A stretch of DNA of 15,159 nt from DASYYE01 sp035946955 (GTDB taxonomy: Bacteria; Actinomycetota; Actinomycetes; Streptosporangiales; Streptosporangiaceae). Positions within the stretch are counted from its first letter, which is position 1. The number at the start of each line of letters is the position of its first letter. The notes under the pieces are model-generated. The model had not been told where the DNA came from. It made no database searches and saw only the letters and a list, made by a program, of their open reading frames with translations. The stretch covers positions 1 through 15,159 of the forward strand of contig DASYYE010000104.1 of NCBI GenBank assembly GCA_035946955.1, given 5' to 3'. Shown here piece by piece: positions 7,808-13,586 of this stretch. Position numbers and translations under genes: made by a program.

Positions 7808-8146
7808 GTGTACGCGATCGTGCGCTGCGGTGGCAGGCAGGAGAAGGCGGGAGTCGACGACGTCCTGACAGTCGACACGCTCGCCGGTGAGATCGGGTCC
7901 AGCGTGACGCTGCCCGCCCTGCTCGTCGTCGACGGAGACAAGGTCATCAGCGACCCCGCTGAGCTGAGCCGCTTCCAGGTCACTGCCGAGATCATGGGAA
8001 CGGTCGTAGGCCCCAAGATCAACATGATCCACTACCGGAACAAGACCGGCTACCGGCGGCGCCTCGGGCACCGGCAGCGGTACACCCAGGTGAAGATCAC
8101 CTCGGTCGGGACCGCCCGGAAGCCCGCCGCGGCCAAGAAGGGCTGA
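7808..8146 (+). CDS. rplU: 50S ribosomal protein L21
   Basis: Ribosomal protein of 112 residues that binds 23S rRNA in the large subunit. It starts MYAIVRCGGRQEKAGVDD, the family's typical N-terminus (YAIVxxGGKQxxV). KINMIHYRNKTGYRRRLGHRQ, near residues 76-96, is the conserved basic RNA-binding block (family KxxxxxYKxKxxYRRxxGHRQ). The C-terminus carries a few extra residues, ending KPAAAKKG, slightly longer than the usual 103 or so. The start is the GTG at 7808, seven bases after a purine-rich GAAAGAGAGA. The stop is four bases before rpmA, so the two are co-translated, as in most bacteria. Confidence 0.97.
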   Translation: MYAIVRCGGRQEKAGVDDVLTVDTLAGEIGSSVTLPALLVVDGDKVISDPAELSRFQVTAEIMGTVVGPKINMIHYRNKTGYRRRLGHRQRYTQVKITSVGTARKPAAAKKG

Positions 8147-8150
8147 GGAG

Positions 8151-8543
8151 ATGGCACACAAGAAAGGTGCTTCGTCCAGCCGCAACGGCCGTGACTCCGC
8201 AGCCCAGCGGCTTGGGGTCAAGCGGTTCGGCGGTCAGCAGGTGAACGCGGGCGAGATCATCGTGCGCCAGCGCGGCACCCACTTCCACCCTGGCTATGGC
8301 GTGGGCCGCGGCAAGGACGACACCTTGTTCGCGCTCGTCGGCGGCGTGGTCACGTTCGGCACCGTCCGGCGCCGTCGTGCCGTCAGCGTGTTCGCCGACG
8401 GGGTTCCCGGCGGCGGCCGCCCGGCCAGCGACTCTAAGACGGCCAGCACGGCAAAGGCTGAGAAGGCCCCTGCTACAGCGGCCAAGCGCACCGCGAGTTC
8501 CCGCCGCACTCCGGCTGCCGAGCCTGCCGGGGACACCGCGTAG
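8151..8543 (+). CDS. rpmA: 50S ribosomal protein L27 with extended C-terminal tail
   Basis: Ribosomal protein near the peptidyl-transferase centre. The N-terminus MAHKKGASSSRNGRDS is the hallmark of L27 that needs no N-terminal cleavage. It continues with AQRLGVKRFGGQ, AGEIIVRQRGTHFHPGYGVG and DDTLFALVGGVV. The core ends near residue 85. About 45 further residues rich in Ala, Lys, Thr and Ser follow, so the protein is 130 residues against a usual 83-90. The tail keeps high third-position GC, so it looks coded rather than read-through. The start is the ATG at 8151; GAAGGG at 8137-8142 is the better-spaced ribosome site, since GAGGAG directly abuts the ATG. A terminator-like hairpin follows before obg. 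Confidence 0.97.
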   Translation: MAHKKGASSSRNGRDSAAQRLGVKRFGGQQVNAGEIIVRQRGTHFHPGYGVGRGKDDTLFALVGGVVTFGTVRRRRAVSVFADGVPGGGRPASDSKTASTAKAEKAPATAAKRTASSRRTPAAEPAGDTA

Positions 8544-8563
8544 GACTTCGTCATATGAAGTGT

Positions 8564-8596
8564 CCAGGGGCGGATCGCGAGCCGATTCGCCCCTGG
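8564..8596 (+). terminator. Hairpin between rpmA and obg (terminator or attenuator)
   Basis: CCAGGGGCGGATC (8564-8576) pairs with GATTCGCCCCTGG (8584-8596) as a 13-bp stem with one G-U pair and a seven-base loop. It lies 20 bases after the rpmA stop and 37 bases before the obg start. The following TGCTTGTGTGG is only slightly T-rich. It probably lowers or ends transcription of the ribosomal-protein pair before obg. A short extra stem, ACTTC/GAAGT, sits at 8545-8561. Confidence 0.6.
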
Positions 8597-8633
8597 TGCT
8601 TGTGTGGCCGGGGAGTGTGGGGAGAGGAAGACC

Positions 8634-10016
8634 GTGGCTGAATTCGCCGACGAAGTGGTCCTGCGTGTGAAGGCAGGCAACGGCGGACACGGCTGTGCCT
8701 CGGTCCACCGTGAGAAGTTCAAGCCACTGGGAGGCCCCGACGGGGGCAACGGCGGCCGTGGCGGGGACGTCATCCTCGAGGTCAATCCCAGCATGGCGAC
8801 ACTGCTTGACCTGCAGCGCCGCCCGGTGCGCCGGGCAGGCAACGGCAAGCAGGGCGCTGGCTCGCACCGCAACGGAGCCGACGGAGCCGACCTGGTCGTC
8901 GCCGTCCCGGACGGCACGGCCGTGAAGACCCTCGACGGCGAGGTGGTCGCCGACCTGGTGGGCGCGGGCACCCGTTTCGTCGCAGCCCAGGGCGGCCACG
9001 GCGGGCTTGGCAACGCTGCGCTGGCCTCACCGCGGCGCAAGGCCCCCGGATTCGCCCTGCGGGGCGAGGCCGGCGAGGAACACACGCTGCTGGTGGAGCT
9101 GAAGACCGTGGCCGACGTGGGCCTGGTCGGCTTCCCCAATGCCGGCAAGTCATCACTGATCTCCGCCATGTCAGCGGCCCGCCCGAAGGTCGCGAACTAC
9201 CCCTTCACCACGCTCACCCCGCACCTTGGCGTGGTGGAGGCGGGCCAGACCCAGTTCGTCGCGGCCGACGTCCCAGGGCTGATCCCCGGGGCCAGTCAGG
9301 GTAAGGGCCTGGGCCTGGGCTTCCTGCGCCATGTCGAACGCTGCGCCGTGCTGGTCCACGTGCTCGACTGCGCCGCCGGCCTCGCGGGTGAGGACGGCCG
9401 TGACCCACTCACCGACCTGGACGTGATCGAGGCTGAGCTGACCGCCTACGGCGCGGCCACCGGCACCGACCTGGCTGACCGGCCCAGGGTGGTCGTACTG
9501 AACAAGGTCGACGTGCCAGCCGCCCGTGAGGTGGCTGACCGCGTCGCCCCCCAGATCGCCGCCCGTGGGCTGGAAGTCTGCGCGGTATCGGCGGCCACCC
9601 ACGAGGGCGTGCGGGAGCTGACCTATGCCCTGGGCCGGGTAGTGGCCGCTGCGCGCGCCGCGGCCCCGCCGCCCGAGCCAACCCGGCAGGTGATCCGGCC
9701 ACGCGCCGTGGGCGGCCCAGAGTTCGAGGTCGTCCCCGCGGGTGAGAACAGGTTCTGGATACGGGGGGACAAGCCGCGCCGCTGGGTCCGCCAGACCGAC
9801 TTCACCAACTCCGAAGCCGTCGGCTACCTGGCGGACCGGCTTGCCCGGCTCGGCGTGGAGGAGGCGCTCACAGCCGCGGGTGCGGCGGTCGGTGCCGAGG
9901 TCATGATCGGCGACGTTGGCGACGAGGTCGTGTTCGACTGGGATCCAGACGTGCCCGCTGGCGGCTCAGCGCACAGTTTCGGCCCACGCGGCACCGACCA
10001 GCGGCTTCCCTCGTGA
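8634..10016 (+). CDS. obg: GTPase Obg/CgtA (ribosome assembly and stress GTPase)
   Basis: GTP-binding protein of 460 residues acting in 50S maturation and growth control. The glycine-rich Obg fold is residues 1-158 (FADEVVLRVKAGNGGHG, EKFKPLGGPDGGNGGRGGDV). The G domain has G1 GFPNAGKSS (166-174), the switch region YPFTTLTPHLGV, G3 DVPG (212-215), G4 NKVD (290-293) and G5 SAAT (319-322). A C-terminal OCT domain (about 355-437, FEVVPAGENRFWIRG, GAEVMIGD.GDEVVFDW) is present, as in Gram-positive Obg, followed by a short tail. I chose the GTG at 8634 because GGAGAGGAAG (8621-8630) lies just before it and the protein then begins exactly as the family does. A GTG at 8604 would add ten residues without support. 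The stop overlaps the proB GTG as GTGA. Confidence 0.96.
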   Translation: MAEFADEVVLRVKAGNGGHGCASVHREKFKPLGGPDGGNGGRGGDVILEVNPSMATLLDLQRRPVRRAGNGKQGAGSHRNGADGADLVVAVPDGTAVKTLDGEVVADLVGAGTRFVAAQGGHGGLGNAALASPRRKAPGFALRGEAGEEHTLLVELKTVADVGLVGFPNAGKSSLISAMSAARPKVANYPFTTLTPHLGVVEAGQTQFVAADVPGLIPGASQGKGLGLGFLRHVERCAVLVHVLDCAAGLAGEDGRDPLTDLDVIEAELTAYGAATGTDLADRPRVVVLNKVDVPAAREVADRVAPQIAARGLEVCAVSAATHEGVRELTYALGRVVAAARAAAPPPEPTRQVIRPRAVGGPEFEVVPAGENRFWIRGDKPRRWVRQTDFTNSEAVGYLADRLARLGVEEALTAAGAAVGAEVMIGDVGDEVVFDWDPDVPAGGSAHSFGPRGTDQRLPS

Positions 10017-11284
10017 CCACGCCGCAGCCAGCGCAGCAGGGACCAGCGACCCCCACACCCCCCACCTCCAGGCTCGCACCTCAAACGCCAGCGGCTCCCA
10101 CCCGCACCTCCGGGCACGCACCGCAGACACCAGCGGCTCCCACACCCCCCACCTCCCGGTCAGACGTTGTGGGAGCGCGGCGAGTCGTGGTCAAGATCGG
10201 CTCATCCTCGCTGACAACGCCAAGCGGGGGCATTGACGACGAGCGTGTGATGGCGCTCACGGAGGTGCTGGCCGCGCGGGTGCAGGCCGGTGCACAGGTC
10301 GTGCTGGTGTCCTCGGGAGCGATCGCCGCCGGGCTCACCCCGCTGGGCCTGGCTCGCCGGCCAACCGACCTGGCCACCCAGCAGGCGGCCGCCAGCGTAG
10401 GGCAGGGCCTGCTGGTCGCCACCTACACGGCCGCCTTCGCCCGCCACGGCATCCGTACCGGGCAGATCCTGCTCACCGCCGACGACCTGATGCGGCGCGC
10501 CCACTACCGCAATGCCCAGCGCACCCTCACCCGCCTCCTCGAACTCGGCGTCCTGCCGGTCGTGAACGAGAACGACACCGTGGCCACCCACGAGATCCGC
10601 TTTGGTGACAACGACCGCCTAGCCGCGCTCGTCGCCCACGTCACGAGAGCCGGAGCACTGGTCCTGCTCTCCGATGTGGAGGGGCTCTACGACAAAGACC
10701 CGCGTGAGCCGGGCGCGCGGTTGATCAGCCAGGTGGCGGACAGGGCAGAACTCGACCAGGTCAGGCTCGGGCCGCCCGGTGAGGCTGCCCCCCACGCACG
10801 GCGCGTGGGCACCGGGGGCATGGCCACCAAAGTGGACGCTGCCCTGATCGCGACCGAGGCCGGTATCCCTACGGTCGTAACCAGGGCTGACCGCGCCGCG
10901 GCGGCACTCGCGGGCGAGCAGGTGGGCACGTACTTCGCGCCCCACGCACGGCGGCTGGGAGCCCGCCAGCTCTGGCTGGCCCACGCAGCGTCCGCGCGGG
11001 GCCGGCTGGTACTGGACGCCGGGGCGGTGCAGGCGGTGCTCGACCGCCGCGCGTCCCTGCTGCCCGCTGGCATCACCGGCGTCGAGGGCACATTCGAGGC
11101 GGGCGACCCGGTGGACCTGTGCGACGCCGACGGCCGTGTGGTCGCACGCGGCCTAGTGAACTACGACGCGGCCGAGATCCCCTCGCTCATGGGCCGCTCC
11201 ACCCGCTGGCTCGCAGCCAAACGCGGCCCCGGCTACGAACGCGAGGTCGTCCACCGCGACGACCTAGCAGTCCTCCGCCAGTAG
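10013..11284 (+). CDS. proB: Glutamate 5-kinase with repetitive N-terminal extension and PUA domain
   Basis: First enzyme of proline synthesis; it phosphorylates glutamate to gamma-glutamyl phosphate in the cytoplasm and is usually feedback-inhibited by proline. Length is 423 residues against about 370 in relatives. The extra part is residues 1-52, a Pro/Thr/Ala-rich repeat. The amino-acid kinase domain begins at RRVVVKIGSSSL (56-67), with SSGAIAAG (100-107), NENDTVATHEIRFGDNDRL (195-213 region), LLSDVEGLYDKDP (218-230) and GTGGMATKVDAA (267-278). A PUA domain follows at about 328-410. The GTG at 10013 overlaps the obg stop as GTGA, suggesting coupled translation. A GTG at 10168 would remove the extension but has no ribosome site. 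proA, normally next, is absent from the window. Confidence 0.95.
   Translation: MTTPQPAQQGPATPTPPTSRLAPQTPAAPTRTSGHAPQTPAAPTPPTSRSDVVGARRVVVKIGSSSLTTPSGGIDDERVMALTEVLAARVQAGAQVVLVSSGAIAAGLTPLGLARRPTDLATQQAAASVGQGLLVATYTAAFARHGIRTGQILLTADDLMRRAHYRNAQRTLTRLLELGVLPVVNENDTVATHEIRFGDNDRLAALVAHVTRAGALVLLSDVEGLYDKDPREPGARLISQVADRAELDQVRLGPPGEAAPHARRVGTGGMATKVDAALIATEAGIPTVVTRADRAAAALAGEQVGTYFAPHARRLGARQLWLAHAASARGRLVLDAGAVQAVLDRRASLLPAGITGVEGTFEAGDPVDLCDADGRVVARGLVNYDAAEIPSLMGRSTRWLAAKRGPGYEREVVHRDDLAVLRQ
10043..10158 (+). repeat. 42-45 bp imperfect tandem repeat at the 5' end of proB
   Basis: Units begin with CCAGC at 10043, 10088 and 10130 (periods of 45 and 42 bases; the third is partial). They share blocks such as CACACCCCCCACCTCC. 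In frame they encode PTPPTSRLAPQTP, APTRTSGHAPQTP and APTPPTSRS. The period is a multiple of three, so copy changes keep the kinase in frame. Confidence 0.75.
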
Positions 11285-11320
11285 CACCCGCCCCGCCTGG
11301 CTGATAGCCGCCACCCACCA

Positions 11321-11373
11321 CGCTGGCGGTCGCTGGCCCACTGCGCTGGCGGTCGCTGGGCCCACCGCGCTGA
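11321..11373. repeat. 23-24 bp direct repeat downstream of proB
   Basis: CGCTGGCGGTCGCTGG occurs at 11321 and again at 11344, each followed by a CCCAC-type spacer. A truncated third copy (CGCTG) starts at 11368. It is non-coding, in the 305-base gap between the convergent proB and protease genes; the rest of that gap is covered by the hairpin and the GGGCT array. Confidence 0.7.
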
Positions 11374-11430
11374 TAACAGCAAGAAACAGCGGACGCCAAG
11401 CCCTCGATGGTCATTGCGGTCATGATCGAA

Positions 11431-11466
11431 GTACCGCCGCGGACAAAAGATTCTCCGCGGCGGTAC
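11431..11466. terminator. Perfect 12-bp hairpin between convergent genes (bidirectional terminator)
   Basis: GTACCGCCGCGG (11431-11442) and CCGCGGCGGTAC (11455-11466) are exact reverse complements around a 12-base loop; an A-T pair can extend the stem. It lies 147 bases after the proB stop and 124 bases beyond the 3' end of the minus-strand protease gene. It has no T-run on either strand, which is frequent in high-GC actinobacteria. The convergent position favours a two-way terminator. Confidence 0.65.
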
Positions 11467-11479
11467 ATCCATGAGTGCT

Positions 11480-11571
11480 GGGCTGGGCTCGTTGGGCTGG
11501 GCTCGTTGGGCTGGGCTGGGCTCGTTGGGCTGGGCTGGGCTCGTTGGGCTGGGCTGGCCGGGCTGGCCGGG
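11480..11571. repeat. GGGCT-based tandem repeat with 14 GGG tracts (G-quadruplex-prone)
   Basis: Units GGGCTGGGCTCGTT (14 bases, twice) and a 19-base version with an extra GGGCT (twice) follow each other from 11480, then run into GGGCTGGGCTGGCCGGG. The plus strand has 14 GGG tracts separated mostly by two or six bases, meeting the simple G-quadruplex pattern several times over. It is non-coding and lies about 19 bases beyond the protease stop. On the transcript of that gene it would be C-rich. Confidence 0.85.
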
Positions 11572-11589
11572 ATTGGTCGGCCAGCTTGG

Positions 11590-12633
11590 TCAGGAGTCTT
11601 CGCTGTCGCTGCTGCCGCCGTCGCCGCCGCGGCGGCCGAAGATGCCGCTGAACAGGCGTTCGCCTGCGTCGGTCGCGGTCTCCGCAAACCCCTTCACCAG
11701 GCCGACGAACGGGTCGGCGGTCCGGTTCCAGGAGTCTTGGTAGGACTTGGCCGCGGCCTTGACCTCTTCGGTCACCGAGACCTGGGGGTCGTCCTCGCGG
11801 CGTGGGTATTCGCCGCCCAGGATGGTCTCGTACTCGCCCTCGGACACCCACCGGTCGAGCTCGGCGAAGCGCACCACTGCGAACGGGTGTGTGTTGCCCT
11901 GCAGTTGGAGCAGCTTCAGCAGGCCCTCCCGCACGTCGGGGACTGCGTCGTACTCGCGTGCCTGCTGGTGGAAGGCGTCGTGGCTGAGCTCGGACAGGCG
12001 TGGGCCGCCAGCGATCTTCATCAGGGCACGGCGTGCGGCTGCCGGATCCTGGCCCGCCAGCACACCAGCGCGGTCACAGGACAGCTCCGACTTCCGGTAC
12101 CACTCTTCCAGGCCAGCGATGATCACCCGCAGCCCGATGTAGCCCACTGCGAACCAGGCGAGCCGGGTGGCGAGCATGGTGAGGTGGTAGAGCATGGTCC
12201 GGTACACCGAGTGGCCCGACAGGACGTGGCCCAGTTCATGGCCGATCACGAACCGGAGTTCCTCGTGGTCGCACAGGTCCACCATGCCCGTGGTGATCAC
12301 GATGAACGGCTTGTCGGCACCCAGCGCCATGGCATTGGGCACCGGGTTCTGTGAGATGAAGAGTTCAGGGACCGTCGGCAGGTCAAGGATGGACGAGCCG
12401 TCGAGCAACAGGGTGTACAGCTCGGGGAACTGGTCCTGGGACGCCCGGACCGAGCTGGCCAGGAACAGCAGACGGAGGCTCCGGTCGCTGAAGAGCCCGG
12501 CGAGGCGCTTGAGCAGGACGTCGAAACCGGTGAGCTTGCGCATCGCGACCAGCGCAGAGCGGTCGGCGGGGTGTTCGTAGGCGCGGGAGGAGATACCGGG
12601 CAGGCGTACCCGGGCGCGATCCGGCGTGGTCAT
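11590..12633 (-). CDS. M48-family membrane zinc metalloprotease (HtpX/Ste24-like)
   Basis: Protein of 347 residues. HELGH at 132-136, within FVIGHELGHVLSGH, gives two zinc-binding His and the catalytic Glu; Glu183 in SELSCDRAG is the expected third ligand. The order fits peptidase family M48. Before the motif lie a substrate-cleft-like PVPNAMALG and the strand FIVITTGMVDLC. Between motif and third ligand is a hydrophobic stretch (about 147-174) likely to be one or two membrane segments. The C-terminal 90 residues are charged and end in a Gly/Ser/Asp tail. Such enzymes degrade misfolded membrane proteins; the substrate here is unknown. It is shorter in membrane segments than classical HtpX, so I give no symbol. 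The gene converges on proB, diverges from nadD and occupies the place where proA would be expected. The ATG at 12633 has no good Shine-Dalgarno but a leaderless-type -10 hexamer. Confidence 0.88.
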   Translation of the reverse strand: MTTPDRARVRLPGISSRAYEHPADRSALVAMRKLTGFDVLLKRLAGLFSDRSLRLLFLASSVRASQDQFPELYTLLLDGSSILDLPTVPELFISQNPVPNAMALGADKPFIVITTGMVDLCDHEELRFVIGHELGHVLSGHSVYRTMLYHLTMLATRLAWFAVGYIGLRVIIAGLEEWYRKSELSCDRAGVLAGQDPAAARRALMKIAGGPRLSELSHDAFHQQAREYDAVPDVREGLLKLLQLQGNTHPFAVVRFAELDRWVSEGEYETILGGEYPRREDDPQVSVTEEVKAAAKSYQDSWNRTADPFVGLVKGFAETATDAGERLFSGIFGRRGGDGGSSDSEDS

Positions 12634-12640
12634 ACTCGCG

Positions 12641-12671
12641 ATAGTACGCGGTACTCAAGGGAGCGTGTCCA
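12641..12671 (-). promoter_or_regulatory. Probable leaderless promoter of the M48 protease gene
   Basis: Reading the minus strand, TACTAT (12646-12641) ends seven bases before the ATG, the spacing typical of leaderless actinobacterial transcripts. A TGGACA (12671-12666) lies 19 bases further upstream as a possible -35. The -10 overlaps a small inverted repeat AGTAC/GTACT (12643-12655), which could be an operator or chance. Confidence 0.45.
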
Positions 12672-12708
12672 GAGCGATTGCGTGGGTTTGGCGCTTCGGC
12701 AGGGCACG

Positions 12709-12738
12709 CGTGAGGGTTTAGAAGGAAAAAGTTAGAGT
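12709..12738 (+). promoter_or_regulatory. Possible leaderless promoter of nadD
   Basis: TAGAGT at 12733-12738 ends six bases before the nadD ATG, so transcription would begin at or next to the start codon. The -35 is weak (GTGAGG near 12710-12715 at about 17 bases). A GAGGA directly abuts the ATG, too close to be a normal ribosome site. The start-proximal stretch GAAGGAAAAAGTT is unusually A-rich for this window. Confidence 0.35.
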
Positions 12739-12744
12739 CGAGGA

Positions 12745-13356
12745 ATGGGAGAACGGGGGCGTGCGGACAGGGTTGGCGTCATGGGCGGCACATTCGACCC
12801 CATCCACCACGGGCACCTGGTCGCCGCCAGTGAGGTCGCGCACAAGTTCTCGCTGGACGAGGTGGTGTTCGTCCCGACCGGCGAACCGTGGCAGAAGGAC
12901 GGGCGGCAGGTGTCACCGGCCGAAGACCGTTACCTGATGACGGTGATCGCGACAGCGTCCAATCCGGCGTTCACCGTCAGCCGGATCGACATCGACCGGC
13001 CCGGCCCCACCTACACCGTCGATACCCTGCGTGACCTGCGGGCCGAGTGGGGCGAGGGCCCTGAGTTCTTCTTCATCACCGGCGCGGACGCGCTGTCGCG
13101 GATGATGTCCTGGCAGGACGCTGGTGAACTGTTCTCGCTCGCGCACTTCGTGGGCTGCACCCGGCCGGGGCATGGGCTGACTACGAAGGGCCTGCCCCGT
13201 GACGGTGTGAGCCTGGTGGAGGTGCCCGCGCTGGCGATCTCCTCAACGGAGTGCCGCCAGCGCGTGGCCGCGGGTGAGCCGATCTGGTACCTGGTCCCAG
13301 ACGGGATCGTCCAGTACATCACCAAGCGGGGGCTCTACCTCAAGCCCGTCGACTGA
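12745..13356 (+). CDS. nadD: Nicotinate-nucleotide adenylyltransferase
   Basis: Enzyme of 203 residues that joins nicotinate mononucleotide and ATP to form deamido-NAD in the cytoplasm, an essential NAD-synthesis step. GVMGGTFDPIHHGHL (11-25) is the family's nucleotide-binding T/HxGH block. FFFITGADALSRMMSW (108-123) and PALAISSTECRQR (161-173, with ISSTxxR) are the other diagnostic motifs. WYLVPDGIVQYITKRGLY closes the domain. Length is normal. In relatives nadD follows proA and is followed by rsfS; here an M48 protease gene precedes it divergently (111 bases between starts) and a minus-strand phosphoesterase follows. The first seven residues before RVGVMGG are charged, so a slightly later start is conceivable. 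Confidence 0.95.
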   Translation: MGERGRADRVGVMGGTFDPIHHGHLVAASEVAHKFSLDEVVFVPTGEPWQKDGRQVSPAEDRYLMTVIATASNPAFTVSRIDIDRPGPTYTVDTLRDLRAEWGEGPEFFFITGADALSRMMSWQDAGELFSLAHFVGCTRPGHGLTTKGLPRDGVSLVEVPALAISSTECRQRVAAGEPIWYLVPDGIVQYITKRGLYLKPVD

Positions 13357-13374
13357 AGCGCCAGGGACGGGCGC

Positions 13375-13586
13375 TCACGTTGGGTCGTCCAGCATGGTCC
13401 TGGTCACGTGGATGTGCCGGGCGGAGGGCGGCAGCGGGCGGTGCACCATGTGGACCGGCTTCAGCGGGGCCTGGCTGTAGTTGAAGGCATTGGTGAACGG
13501 GTATGCCGCGGCGTCGATGGGGCTCAGTGGGGCGAGGCCGAAGTTGTGCTCGGTGAAGGCGAGGATCCCCGCGAACGAGGTGGGCG
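13375..13586. repeat. Direct duplication, copy 1 (3' end of first phosphoesterase gene)
   Basis: This stretch aligns without gaps to 14948-15159. By eye I count about 19 mismatches in 212 bases (roughly nine in ten identical). Similarity stops at the stop codon: the bases beyond it differ in the two copies. It marks a tandem gene duplication in direct orientation. Confidence 0.9.

Noticed and set aside
8604..8633. Ten-residue-longer start for Obg at the GTG at 8604
   Set aside because: There is no ribosome site before it, it runs through the purine-rich site of the GTG at 8634, and the family begins at the later start.
11321..11571. Repeats as a CRISPR array
   Set aside because: Units are adjacent with no unique spacers of constant length, and no cas genes are nearby.
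11187..11687. Minus-strand open frame across the proB-protease gap as a small gene
   Set aside because: It is built from the translated GGGCT repeat and overlaps both real genes; no ribosome site or domain is seen.
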